Shown in pieces: positions 24,444-34,600 of a DNA stretch of 64,000 nucleotides. Each line of letters starts with the position of its first letter. The first letter of the stretch is position 1. A program made the translations under genes and the position numbers. The notes below the pieces were generated by a model, which searched no databases, was not told where the DNA came from, and saw nothing but the letters and a program-made list of their open reading frames with translations. This DNA is from Desulforhopalus sp. (lineage in GTDB: Bacteria > Desulfobacterota > Desulfobulbia > Desulfobulbales > Desulfocapsaceae): the NCBI GenBank assembly GCA_030247675.1, contig JAOTRX010000010.1, forward strand, positions 1 to 64,000, read 5' to 3'.

Positions 24444-27131
24444 ATGATTAATTTGACAATAAATGATCAACAGGTGGCAGTTGCCGAGGGTACCACCGTC
24501 CTTGAGGCCGCTCGACAGCTCAATATTGATGTTCCAACACTCTGCCACGACCCCCGGCTCAAGCCTTACGGAGCCTGTCGTCTGTGTATCGTAGAGATAG
24601 CCGGGATGGCCAAACCGGTAACTTCCTGTACCACGCCGGCAACCAACGGCATGGTGGTGAAAACCGAGAGCGAGAGGCTGTATCGTTTGCGCAAGACGAC
24701 GGTGGAACTGCTCCTCTCAGATCACCCGAATGACTGCATGGTTTGTATTGGTACCGGTGACTGCAAGTTGCAGGAGTTGGCCTACTCGTATGGAATTCGT
24801 GAAAACCGTTTTGACGGTGCGATGCGCGATCATAACCGTGTTGATGCCAATCCCTTTATTACCAGGGAGCAAAACAAGTGTGTTATGTGTGGACTTTGTG
24901 TCCGGGTCTGCGAAGAGGTGCAGGGGGTTGGTGCCATCGGCTATGCGGAAAGGGGTTTTGGGGCGAAGGTGACACCGCCCTTTGGTGCCGATCTGGATTG
25001 TGAGTTTTGTGGCCAATGCGTTTCCGTTTGTCCGACCGGGGCATTGTCGGGACGGCTTTGGGCCGGTAAACCGCGAATGGAAGGGGTTCAGCTCACCGAT
25101 ACCACGTGCACCTACTGCGGTTGCGGCTGTAACCTGACCCTGCGCAGCCATGCGGATCAGGTTATCAGAGTAGACTCCAATCCTCAAAACCATAATCGTG
25201 GCTGGCTCTGCGTCAAAGGCCGCTTTGGTTTTGACTTTATCGGCAATCCCGACCGACTCAAGAGCCCGCTTATCCGGCGGGAAAAGGGTGGCCAGTTTGA
25301 GAAGGCAACATGGGATGAGGCCCTTGATTATGTTGCCAAACGGATGACTGAGATCAAGGCGAAACACGGTGCCGATGCCCTTGGTGGACTGTGTTCAGCG
25401 CGATGTACCAATGAAGAAAATTATCTCTTTCAAAAACTCATGCGCGCTGGGATCGGCACCAACAATGTCGATCACTGCGCACGCTACTGACACAGTGCAA
25501 CTGTGGCCGGTCTGGCCGCAAAGTTTGGATCAGGAGCAATGACCAACTCGGTTGCCGAAATTGCTGAGAACGAGGCGTTACTCGTTATCGGCTCCAACAC
25601 CACGGAGAATCATCCGATAATTGCTTTGCGGATGAAAGAGGCGGTGGCAAAGGGAGCAAAGCTGATTGTCGCCGATCCCCGGCGGATACCACTGGTGAAG
25701 TTTGCCACTCTCTGGCTGCGGCATCGGCCGGGAACCGACTCGGTTCTCCTTAATGCCATTATGAATGCCATTCTTGCCGAAGGGTTGGAAGACAAAGAAT
25801 TCATCGACACAAAAACGGAAGGATATGCCGATTTTGTAAAGTCTCTTGCTTCCTTTACCCCTGAGTTCGGTGAAGAAATCACCGGGGTCCCGGCCGGGGA
25901 TATCCGTAAGGCCGCACGTATCTATGGTTCGGCAAAAAATGCAGGGATCTACTACGCCATGGGCATCACCCAGCATGTCATGGGGACCAATAATGTGCAT
26001 GCCGTCGGCAATCTGGCGCTCCTTACCGGCAATGTTGGTAAACGCGCAGCCGGTGTCAATCCGTTGCGTGGACAGAACAATGTCCAGGGGGCCTGCGACA
26101 TGGGTGGCCTACCCAATGTGTATCCTGGCTATCAGAAGGTTGACGACCCAACTGTTCGAGAGAAATTTGAGAAGGCATGGGGAAAAACCTTGTCCGGAAA
26201 ACCTGGTTTGCCGGCAACTGAGATGACCGGGGCAATGCTCTCCGGACAATTGAAGGGACTGTATGTCTTCGGCGAAAATCCTGCCTTGTCTGATCCTAAT
26301 ACCAGCCATTCGGTGAAGGCCTTTGCCAACCTTGAGTTCCTGGTTGTCCAGGATATCTTCATGACCGAAACGGCGCAGTTGGCCGATGTAGTGCTTCCGG
26401 GTGTATCATTTGCTGAAAAGGAAGGCACATTTACCAGTTCGGAAAGGCGTGTCCAGCGGGTCAGAAAAGCGGTCAACGCCCCTGGCGAAGCGAAGGCTGA
26501 TCTTGCTATTATTGATCAGATCTATAAACGCATCGATGGCCGTACCGATCTTGATACGACGCCGTCGCCTGCGGAAATATTTACAGAGGTTACAGGTCTT
26601 TGGCCTGGTATCGCCGGTATCAGTTATGAGCGTTTAGAGACAGAAAGCCTTTTGTGGCCTTGTCCGACAAAGGATCATCCGGGAACGGAATATCTTTTTA
26701 AAGAAGGCTTCAACCGGCCAGGAGGGAAGGCGCTGTTTACCGCCGTACCACATGTTGCTTCGAGCGAACTCCCGGATAAAGAATATCCGTTTGTTCTCAC
26801 AACCGGTCGAGAGCTGTTTCATTACCATACCGGCACAATGACCCGCAGATCAGCGGGCCTGAATGCGGTGGCGCCGGAGGCCTTTGTTGAGGTCAATCCG
26901 GTCGATGCCGAGGCGATGGGGGTGAGCGACGGGCAGCAGATGACGGTCAGCTCAAGGCGGGGGATGATTCGCCTCAAGGCCAAGGTGAGCGATATCGTTC
27001 CGCCGCAGGTGGTCTTTATCCCCTTCCACTACCGGGAGGCCGCCGCTAATCTATTGACCAGCGACGCAATGGATCCGGTATGCAAGATCATGGAGGCCAA
27101 GGTCTGCGCAGTCAAGCTGGAGGCGAGATAG
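24444..27131 (+). CDS. fdhA: Formate dehydrogenase catalytic subunit, selenocysteine
   Basis: 895 residues when the TGA at 25488-25490 is read as selenocysteine (Sec349, context CARY-U-HS, as in known formate dehydrogenases). The order is: NuoG-like [2Fe-2S] domain (PYGACRLC), His-ligated cluster region (HPNDCMVC), two 4Fe-4S clusters (CVMCGLCVRVC, CEFCGQCVSVC), the molybdopterin 4Fe-4S (CTYCGCGC), then the Mo/W-bis-MGD domain and C-terminal dinucleotide-binding fold. It oxidises formate or reduces CO2 with FdhB as the electron partner and feeds formate to Fhs. A SECIS hairpin lies exactly where E. coli fdhF has one. Confidence 0.95.
25491..25520 (+). promoter_or_regulatory. SECIS element of fdhA
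   Basis: A seven-base stem 25502-25508 / 25514-25520 (TGTGGCC with GGCCGCA, one T-G pair) closes the loop GGTCT. The loop starts 19 bases after the UGA, the same distance and loop sequence as the E. coli fdhF SECIS. Confidence 0.9.
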
Positions 27132-27264
27132 ATCAAAAACTTGGACTGTAAGGGTATTGGTTTCATTTGAGCTGACACGCTGCTCAATTCAACTCTGCCT
27201 CCCCATTCCTTTCGCCGGGACTGGGGAGGCAAGTTCGTTGATGATCATTGGATATTTTGAGAAT

Positions 27265-27651
27265 ATGTCTGATTTTGTTGTAATTAAAGGAATTGAACAA
27301 ACAATCAGCGATTGCGAAACCGTTATTGTTGTCCCGGAGATTGCCGCTACAGAAGCCGGTTATATAAAAACCTTTTCTAGAAAAGAGGTCGGCAACGCTA
27401 AACACGAGTTTCATGCCCTGGCCCAGATGGTGTATTTTCGCCTTCAGGATGGGGACATGGAGATCACTGCAATAGACTCCCCTGTGACTATTTGTTACGC
27501 CTCAGATTGCACTGAATTACAGGGCGGACTGATACTCTATCTCAACCAAAACGGTGATATGGGCGTTTTGGCCCAGTGCGGACAAAACCATAAGAAGCTC
27601 ATTGAAGCCGCCTATCGATATTGTACCAGATGGGTTCGGCTCGATATATGA
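27265..27651 (+). CDS. Hypothetical protein between fdhA and the DUF166 gene
   Basis: 128 residues from ATG 27265 (an upstream in-frame ATG at 27241 is also possible). It is a soluble alpha/beta protein with TVIVVPEIAATEAGY, FSRKEVGNAKHEFHALAQMVYFR, and three cysteines in ITICYASDCTEL-like and LAQCGQNHK contexts. No family is recognised. It lies on the fdh strand, 133 bases after fdhA and 19 bases before the DUF166 start, and is probably part of the same transcript. A role in formate dehydrogenase maturation or C1 redox is inference from position alone. Confidence 0.65.
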   Translation: MSDFVVIKGIEQTISDCETVIVVPEIAATEAGYIKTFSRKEVGNAKHEFHALAQMVYFRLQDGDMEITAIDSPVTICYASDCTELQGGLILYLNQNGDMGVLAQCGQNHKKLIEAAYRYCTRWVRLDI

Positions 27652-27670
27652 AACGATTGATTTTGGGATA

Positions 27671-28354
27671 ATGGGGTTGATAGTGAAAGATCCAGGCTTG
27701 TCCACTCAACAAAGACTGATTGTTTTTCAGCAAAACGGTAGTGGTGAACAGAAGATCGCCGGGCTGAAGGAGTATGGCGGTGATCTGTTCGACCTCCGTG
27801 TCTACAATATCAATGGGATTTTGCCGCCAATTCTTGATAATACCGACGCGTATCTGCCCAAAGATATTGACGGCGATCTGGTGTTGGATTTCTTGAAGCA
27901 TAACGATCTGTCGACAGATCTTGCTGCGCTGTGCGCCAAAAAGAACATTCCGGTTATTGCCTCGGGGAAAAAGATAACCTGTCAAGGTCTCTTTACCCCG
28001 CCAACCTGATGTGGTTTGCCAAGGCAGGTCGGCCTTGGAAGCTATGGTGAACACTTTGGTGCACCGGAATTTACCGTGGCAATCAAGGATGGAAGAATCA
28101 CCGAGGTAGTGGTGGTACGCGGGGCTCCTTGCGGTGCGACTTGGGCCGCGGTGAAAAGGTTGATTGGCCATCCCGTGGATGATGCGGTGCGGAAGATTGG
28201 TTTGGAAACCCAGTTTTTCTGTTCAGCCGACCCGAGTGGCTGGGATCCAATATATGGAAAAAGCCCTGTACATTTCGCTGGAAAAATCCATAGCAAGGAA
28301 TTGCAAAAGGCAATCGACAAGGTGCTCTCTGTCCTGGAGACAGCAGAGGATTGA
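27671..28354 (+). CDS. DUF166 family protein with predicted selenocysteine
   Basis: 227 residues if the in-frame TGA at 28007-28009 is read as Sec113. The part before (RLIVFQQNGSGEQKIAG, YNINGILPPILDN, VIASGKKITCQGLFTPPT) and the part after (CGLPRQVGLGSYGEHFGAP, VVVVRGAPCGATWAAVKRL) lie in one frame and together resemble a whole DUF166 protein, giving PPT-U-CGL. The family normally has cysteines at this site. A SECIS-like hairpin with a GGTC loop begins ten bases downstream. The family's function is unknown; old databases label it thymidylate synthase-like, without support. The adjacent Sec-Cys and the CGAT motif suggest a redox or cluster/metal site. The start ATG has a weak ribosome site. 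Confidence 0.8.
28010..28038 (+). promoter_or_regulatory. SECIS-like hairpin of the DUF166 gene
   Basis: CCAAGGC (28019-28025) pairs with GCCTTGG (28032-28038), all seven pairs perfect, closing loop AGGTCG. Loop start is 17 bases after the UGA, within the bacterial SECIS range, and the loop contains the GGTC seen in fdhA. Confidence 0.8.
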
Positions 28355-28387
28355 ATAAGGATATTTGGCAAGTTGCTGGGTAGAAAA

Positions 28388-28424
28388 ATAGGCCAACACC
28401 GCAGGGCGTTGGCCTATTTTTTTT
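28388..28424 (+). terminator. Terminator of the fdh operon
   Basis: ATAGGCCAAC and GTTGGCCTAT arms with a ten-base loop, followed by eight T. It ends the plus-strand fdhB-fdhA-DUF166 transcript; the converging rubrerythrin gene stops just beyond. Confidence 0.88.
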
Positions 28425-28434
28425 ACCATTTCTC

Positions 28435-28998
28435 CTATAGCACCGCAAAATACCCCGGTGGCTTGACACAGGCAGGGCACTTGTCAGGCGGCGAATAGTC
28501 CTCATGCAGGTAACCGCAGTTGAGGCAACGCCAGATGACTTTTTTACTGCGTTTAAAGGCGCGGCCGGTGGTCAGGTCATCGGCCAGCTGACGAAACAGC
28601 AACTCGTGGTGCTTTTCGGCAACATTAATTGCGGTAAAGGTCTCCGCGGCTCGAAGAAATCCTTCCTCTGCCGCCACCTCTGCAAACACCTTGTACATAG
28701 TGTCATGGACAAACCGTTCCAAATCAGCAGCGGCTATAAGATTGGCAACAGTGTCCTTGATGACTCCGGCGGGAAAGGTCCCGGTTATTTCCAGTTCGCC
28801 ACCGTTAAAAAACTTGAAAAACCGTAATCCATGGGCATATTCCTGTTCGGCGGTTTCGTCGAAAATCCTAGAAATATGGATAAGGTCCTCACTTCTGGCC
28901 TGTTCCGCAAAGAAGTTGTACCGAGTCCTTGCCTGTGCTTCCGCTGAGTAAGACAGAAGAAGGTTGTGTGCGGTTCTGCTGGTACGGAATCCGGCCAT
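28435..28998 (-). CDS. Rubrerythrin
   Basis: About 187 residues from the second ATG (28998), which sits six bases after AGCGGAG; the ATG at 29004 adds two residues. The di-iron ferritin-like domain has EAQARTRYNFFAEQA (about 19-33), DETAEQEYAHGLRFF, and AEKHHELLFRQLAD; the C-terminal rubredoxin has CLNCGYL and CPAC. It reduces hydrogen peroxide in the cytoplasm of anaerobes. A small ferredoxin gene lies directly upstream on the same strand and may supply electrons. Confidence 0.93.
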   Translation of the reverse strand: MAGFRTSRTAHNLLLSYSAEAQARTRYNFFAEQARSEDLIHISRIFDETAEQEYAHGLRFFKFFNGGELEITGTFPAGVIKDTVANLIAAADLERFVHDTMYKVFAEVAAEEGFLRAAETFTAINVAEKHHELLFRQLADDLTTGRAFKRSKKVIWRCLNCGYLHEDYSPPDKCPACVKPPGYFAVL

Positions 28999-29009
28999 AG
29001 CCATCTCCG

Positions 29010-29201
29010 CTATTCTTCAACGGTGATGGCGTTAGCGCCGCATTCGGCGGCCGCTCTTCGGACTATGCCTTCGAGATGTTGCGGAATAACATCGAATTTA
29101 ACTATGGAGAGCAGCTGGTCCTCATCGTAGGCAAATACCTCCGGACAAAGTTTATTGCAATTTCTGTCACCCATGCATTCCTTAGAAATCGTTGCTTTCA
29201 T
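29010..29201 (-). CDS. Single-cluster ferredoxin with Asp ligand
   Basis: 63 residues from the ATG at 29201, chosen because AGGAGA lies eight bases before it. The cluster motif ECMGDRNCNKLCPEVF is C-x2-D-x2-C-x3-C-P: the second ligand is Asp, as in Pyrococcus furiosus ferredoxin, so a [4Fe-4S] cluster with Asp or an interconvertible [3Fe-4S] cluster is expected. The last ligand is in AAECGANAITVEE. It is in an operon with rubrerythrin and may serve as its reductant. Confidence 0.9.
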   Translation of the reverse strand: MKATISKECMGDRNCNKLCPEVFAYDEDQLLSIVKFDVIPQHLEGIVRRAAAECGANAITVEE

Positions 29202-29311
29202 TGATGTCTCCTGTTGTAGTTGACTGTATCGGTGTGTTGTGTCGGGTCCTCGCCTCAACGAATGAAAACACTATAAAAAGTTGGGCTTTTCGTTGGCTGT
29301 TAGCGTCCATC

Positions 29312-30211
29312 TCAGTCGAGATCATGAGATGCTTTCAGCACGGTATAGGGAAGTTGGAGATATTCAAGGGTCTTGCCTGTCTTCTCCCACCCATTCTGCT
29401 GTAAAATCCTGGAGAAATTGATGCTGATACCTCCATAGAAGGACCTGCTGTCCTCTTCATCAGGTTCACCATATCCACGGGTGTAGTATCCACCATGCAC
29501 CTCAAGGTATTGCAGGAAATTGTCTTCAAAGGTATCAAATCCGGAAAATTTCAAGACCATGGAATAGTAGTGGTTTGAATAATCGTCAAAGATGCCGTTG
29601 ACATCATTTTCAAAAACATATTCGACCCTGAAGTCGATTTTTCGGTCAAGTTCGGGGAATTGCTCCATGACAACGCTGGTCAAAGCACCCAGGCTGTTGG
29701 CAATTACATCTTCATAGGAAAAACCTTGCGAGTCACTGGTGCCATCGCCGATTTCCATGGCCATCTGGACAGTCCAGGCAGAAAGTGCGGCATATAAATT
29801 TGCCCTGTCGGATGAGTAGCCCCAGCTTTTATACAGACCGGTCAGGGCGTCGGAGAAGGCATAGGTTGACCAAAAATGGCCCACCTTATCGGCACCACCA
29901 TATTTGGAATCTTTTTCAAACCAACCCTCGTCGGCGTCAACCCAACCTTCCGACCCATAGTCCCACTCAATCAAGCCCCATACGCCGATAAGAGCTGCCG
30001 CGGTGAGATTGGTATAGAGCATCTTTGTTTCCTTGGGCTGTCTGGTCCACCAGCCATCCTCCGCTGTCGGGCCGGGGGCGTTTGGCGGGGGGGCAGGAAC
30101 GCCAGTATCTTCCACCGGCAGGCCGGTTTGTGAAAATGCCGGAAATGGGTTGAACAAAGAGAGGGCAAGAAGGGGAACTGCAGTTTTACGTATCAGGGTA
30201 TTAAGGTTCAT
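29312..30211 (-). CDS. DUF2279 family exported protein
   Basis: About 299 residues from the ATG at 30211, chosen because it puts a signal peptide (LIRKTAVPLLALSLFNPFPAFS) at the N-terminus. A Pro-rich linker is followed by a region typical of DUF2279/YfiM: GGADKVGHFWSTYAFSD (about 105), WTVQMAMEIGDG, and GFSYEDVIANSLGAL. The C-terminal third has beta-rich segments with aromatic pairs (YLEVHGGYYTRGYG), as in outer-membrane-associated proteins. It likely resides in the periplasm or outer envelope. Function unknown. Confidence 0.8.
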   Translation of the reverse strand: MNLNTLIRKTAVPLLALSLFNPFPAFSQTGLPVEDTGVPAPPPNAPGPTAEDGWWTRQPKETKMLYTNLTAAALIGVWGLIEWDYGSEGWVDADEGWFEKDSKYGGADKVGHFWSTYAFSDALTGLYKSWGYSSDRANLYAALSAWTVQMAMEIGDGTSDSQGFSYEDVIANSLGALTSVVMEQFPELDRKIDFRVEYVFENDVNGIFDDYSNHYYSMVLKFSGFDTFEDNFLQYLEVHGGYYTRGYGEPDEEDSRSFYGGISINFSRILQQNGWEKTGKTLEYLQLPYTVLKASHDLD

Positions 30212-30451
30212 AGCGAGTTGACGGTTGAAGTGATGATATTTGGAGAACAAAGGAAGATGCTTAAGAACCCTTTGTTCACTATTATCTTATGACATAACGT
30301 CGCAGTGATACTATAGTTGATAAGTTTTCGTCAAGAGTTGGTTGCGGGAAATGGCCAGGAGCGATTTTTCCGTCGAAAAAGTTCACTGGAGAGGAACTTG
30401 GCTTGCTCTTAAAAGTCTGATTTACTCGAAAAAGTGGAGGTTAGAGAAAAT

Positions 30452-31255
30452 ATGGCGGTTGCCAAGAATGTTATGGAAATTTTCACGGTACTTGAAAAAA
30501 GCAATTGCCGGGAATGTGGAGAAAAAACCTGTTTAGCATTTGCGGGAGCAGTATTTTGTGGAACGCGAAGGATAGCCGAATGCCCCAGGTTGCTTGGCCC
30601 GGCCCTTGAGCATTTTGCTTCAGGGGGAGAAAGCCAGTATGGCTTGGAAAACGACCTCGAAGGGATGGTCGCGGGATTAAAAAAACAGATATGCCAGTTG
30701 GACTTCGTGGCTACTGCCCAACGCATCGGAGCTCATGTCAAGGACGATGCCCTGCATGTAAAAATGCTCGGGAAGTATTTCTCTATTCTGAAGGACGGCA
30801 GTTTTAAAACGGACTTGCATCTGCTTCCATGGGTAGTTGTCCCTCTGCTTCATTATGTCTTAAACTGCCAGGGGAGTGAGGTGTCTGGTGAATGGCTTTC
30901 CTATAGAGAACTTCCCGGCGGCAAGGAAAAATATGCCCTATTTAAAAAGCGTGGAGAAGAGGTGCTTCTGCAACTTGCCGATAGATATACTGATTTTTTC
31001 GACGACATTTTACACATGTTTGATGGTCGGGAGGTGGAAAAACAATTTGAGTCGGACGTTTCCGTTGTTCTGCATCCCCTGCCACTGGTTCCTATAATGA
31101 TATGTTATTGGCGGGCCGATGAAGGGTTGGCTTCGAGCCTCAATATCTTCTTCGATAGAAGTGCCGGAGCAAATATTGGTGCCGACCTGGCCTTTTCGCT
31201 TGGAACCGGGATTGCGCAGATGCTAGAGAAGCTGGCTATCCATCATGGATTCTGA
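30452..31255 (+). CDS. DUF3786 protein with N-terminal 4Fe-4S motif
   Basis: 267 residues from ATG 30452, preceded by GGAGGTTAGAGAAAAT. The N-terminus has KSNCRECGEKTCLAFA and later AECPRLL: a C-x2-C-x4-C...C cluster motif like that of the AcsC/CdhE corrinoid Fe-S subunit. The rest is DUF3786: LPWVVVPLLHYVLN, YRELPGGKEKYALFKKRGEE and PLPLVPIMICYW. DUF3786 proteins are seen near Wood-Ljungdahl and corrinoid genes in anaerobes; a role in corrinoid protein reactivation or electron transfer is inference. It lies between unrelated minus-strand genes and hdrA. Confidence 0.82.
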   Translation: MAVAKNVMEIFTVLEKSNCRECGEKTCLAFAGAVFCGTRRIAECPRLLGPALEHFASGGESQYGLENDLEGMVAGLKKQICQLDFVATAQRIGAHVKDDALHVKMLGKYFSILKDGSFKTDLHLLPWVVVPLLHYVLNCQGSEVSGEWLSYRELPGGKEKYALFKKRGEEVLLQLADRYTDFFDDILHMFDGREVEKQFESDVSVVLHPLPLVPIMICYWRADEGLASSLNIFFDRSAGANIGADLAFSLGTGIAQMLEKLAIHHGF

Positions 31256-31611
31256 CCGACAATCCTATGTTGATTCGATCGTATTGAATTTTAATAAAAT
31301 ACTTTAAGAGAATCGATGGTCATGGCTGGTGATCGGAATTATGGCGCGAAAGGGTCTTGTAGTCCTTCTTTAGCGAAATAGTCAACTTGAAATGTTGAGA
31401 AAGTGTACCGGGGCAGGGAAACGGGCGAAAAGCTCAAAAAAGAGAAAAAAAGCTATGATAACAATATTTATCTATTATAATGCCAGACGATCGAATCCTT
31501 TACTGATGCATTATCTCACCCTATTGCCTTGATGCATGTGTGTTGAATTGCTGGTGCAGGTTGAATGGCTGGCGATTACCAATCAGGGCTCTTCCCATGG
31601 AGGTTTTTGCA
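31256..31611 (+). other. Leader region of the hdrA operon
   Basis: About 355 bases, AT-rich near 31440-31480, without an ORF. GATGCAT occurs twice (about 31504 and 31531). It probably contains the hdrA promoter, but no box could be fixed with confidence. Confidence 0.35.
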
Positions 31612-34600
31612 GTGACCAGGATTACTCCGCAGCAAGACAACAAGGACAGGATAGGTGCAGTTTTGGTGGTTGGTTCAGGTATTGGAGGTATGCAGGCCTC
31701 CCTGGATCTTGCCAACAGCGGCCTGATGGTTCACATGATCAATGATGAGCCCTCGATCGGCGGGACGATGTCCCGGCTGGACAAAACCTTTCCCACCGGC
31801 GACTGTGCCATGTGTATGATTTCACCGCGCATGGTTGAATCAAGTCGCCACGCCAATATTAAAATGCACACCATGACTCGGGTTTTGAAGGTTTCCGGCG
31901 AGGAAGGTAATTTTACCGTGACCCTCGAACAGAAAGCCCGGTATGTTGATCCCGACCGTTGCACCGGCTGTGGTGCCTGCGAGCCGGAATGTCCTTCAAA
32001 GGTATCCAATTTCTTCAATCAGGGCCTCGATAAACGAAAGGCTATATACGCCTTGTTCCCCCAGGCGGTGCCCAATACCCGGGCGATTGATGCCGCTCAT
32101 TGTTTATATCTCACCAAGGGCGTCTGCCGTAAATGTGAGAAGGTCTGCGATGCTAAGGCTATTAATTACGAAGACAAGGACAAACAGTTCGACGTAAAGG
32201 TCGGTTCGATTGTCCTTACCCCCGGTCTGAAAACCTACCAGCCGGAGATCCGTCAGGAACTCGGCTATGGCAAGGCAAAAAATATCGTCACCTCGCTGCA
32301 GTTTGAAAGGCTTCTTTCTGCCTCCGGTCCGTGCAGTGGCGTTGTTGCCAGGCCTTCGGACGGCCGCCATCCCAAACGGCTGGCTTGGGTGCAGTGCGTG
32401 GGTTCTCGAAACTCCCACAACGCCAACCCCTGGTGCTCTTCGGTGTGCTGCATGTACGCCGCCAAACAATCGATTATTGCCAAGGAGCATGATAAAGAGG
32501 TTCAGTCCACCGTTTTTTATATGGAACTGCGAGCCTTTGGCAAGGATTTTGACAAGTATATTGAAAAGGCCAAGAGGGATGCCGGGGTCATTTACAAACG
32601 AGCTATGATCTCCGAGATTATAGAAGACCCAAAGACCGGTAATCTTCTCATCCACTCGGTCGGCGAAGACGGCAAGGTGGTACACGAAGAATTTGATATG
32701 GTCATTCTTTCCATCGGCTTTGAACCTCGCAACGACGCCGCCGAGTTCTCAAAGATCTTTGGTATCGATACGGATACCTACGGTTTTGCCCAGACGTCGA
32801 AACTACGGCCGGTCGAGACCTCCAGGAACGGGGTGTATGTGGCGGGTACCTACCAGGGACCAAAGGACATCCCGGAGACGGTCATCCAGGGCAGCGGCGC
32901 TGCGGCAGGGGCCATGGCTTTACTCGGAGATCGCCGGGGGACCGAGGTAACAAAGGTAGTACTGCCTGATGAACGGGACATTACCTCGGAAGAACCACGG
33001 GTCGGCGTCATTGTCTGCCATTGCGGCACGAACATTGCCGGTACTGTCGATGTAAAGCGGGTGGCAGAGACGGCGGCAAAGGAGCCGGGCGTTGTTCATG
33101 CCGAGACAATCATTTACGCCTGTGCCCCGGACGGTCAGCAGAAGATTCGGGATCTCATCAAGGATAAGGGTTTGAACCGGGTTGTTGTTGCATCGTGCAC
33201 GCCACGAACCCATTCGCCGCTTTTTCAGGATACCATCCGCGAGGTTGGCCTCAATAGGTTTCTGTTTGAATTGGCGGATATTCGTGAGCAGTGTTCCTGG
33301 TGTCATATGCACGACAACGAGAATGCCACCAAAAAGGCGATTGAAATCGTCAATATGATCGTTGCCAAAACCAAGCGACTTTTACCGGTGACCTCAGCGT
33401 CGGTTGGTGTCACCCACACCGCCTTGATCATCGGTGGTGGGATTGCCGGCATGACCTCGGCCCTTTCTCTTGTTGACCAGGGCTATGGGGTACATCTGGT
33501 TGAGCGGTCCGAGACATTGGGAGGACTGTTGCGGAATGTGCGTGCCAATCTTGAGGGCGATGATGTCAAGGCATTTCTTGCCGATACCATTAAGAAAGTC
33601 GAGAGTAGCCCGGCGATAACCGTTCACTTGTCGGCGACAGTAGACAAGGTCGATGGTTTTGTCGGAAATTTTGTGACAACGTTGACCAATGGTCAGACCG
33701 TCAACCATGGGGCCATTCTCATTGCTACCGGTGGAACGGAGTACAGTCCGGAAGAATACGGCTACAAGGATTCCGAAAAGATTATCACCCAGCGGGAACT
33801 CGAAACCCTGCTGGCTGAAAAGGGACCGGACAACCAGAAGACCTATGTGATGATTCAGTGTGTTGGCTCACGCGAGGAACCCAATAATTACTGTTCGCGG
33901 ATCTGCTGCCAGGATGCACTGAAAAACAGCATTGCTATTAAGGAAAAGGCTCCTGATGCTCAGGTCGTGGTGCTTTATCGGGATATGCGGTCGTATGGCC
34001 TCAAAGAAGAATATTACCGTAAGGCACGCGATCTTGGTGTGCTGTTCTTTCTTTATGTTCCGGAGGAAAAACCACAGGTTGAGCCGGCCGGTGATAAGGT
34101 CAGGGTGACCTTGGCAGGCAAGGTGCTTGGCCGGGAGATGGTCATCGATGCCGACCACGTGATCCTTTCAACAGGACTTAGGCCGCAGCCGGATGGCGAT
34201 GAGTTTGCCAAAAAGTTCAAGCTTACTTGCAATATTGATGGTTTTCTCCTTGAGGCTCACGTCAAGCTGCGCCCGGTCGATTTCCCCAGCGAAGGATTTT
34301 TCCTGGCCGGACTGGCGCACGCACCGAAGAATCTCGAGGAGACGGTGAGTCAGGCTTTGGCCGCCGCTGGTCGTACCGGGGCCTTGCTGTCGCACGAGAG
34401 TCTGACCGTTTCCGGTGTCATTTCCAAGCATAACCGCAATATATGCATGTCCTGTCTGGCCTGCGTAAAGAAATGTCCGTTCGGTGCGCCGTTTATCGAT
34501 ACCGATGGCCGGGTCAGTCACAACGAGGTGAAATGCACCGGCTGCGGGATTTGTGCTGGAGTGTGTCCTGCCAAGGCCTATCAGGTAAATTATTTCCGGG

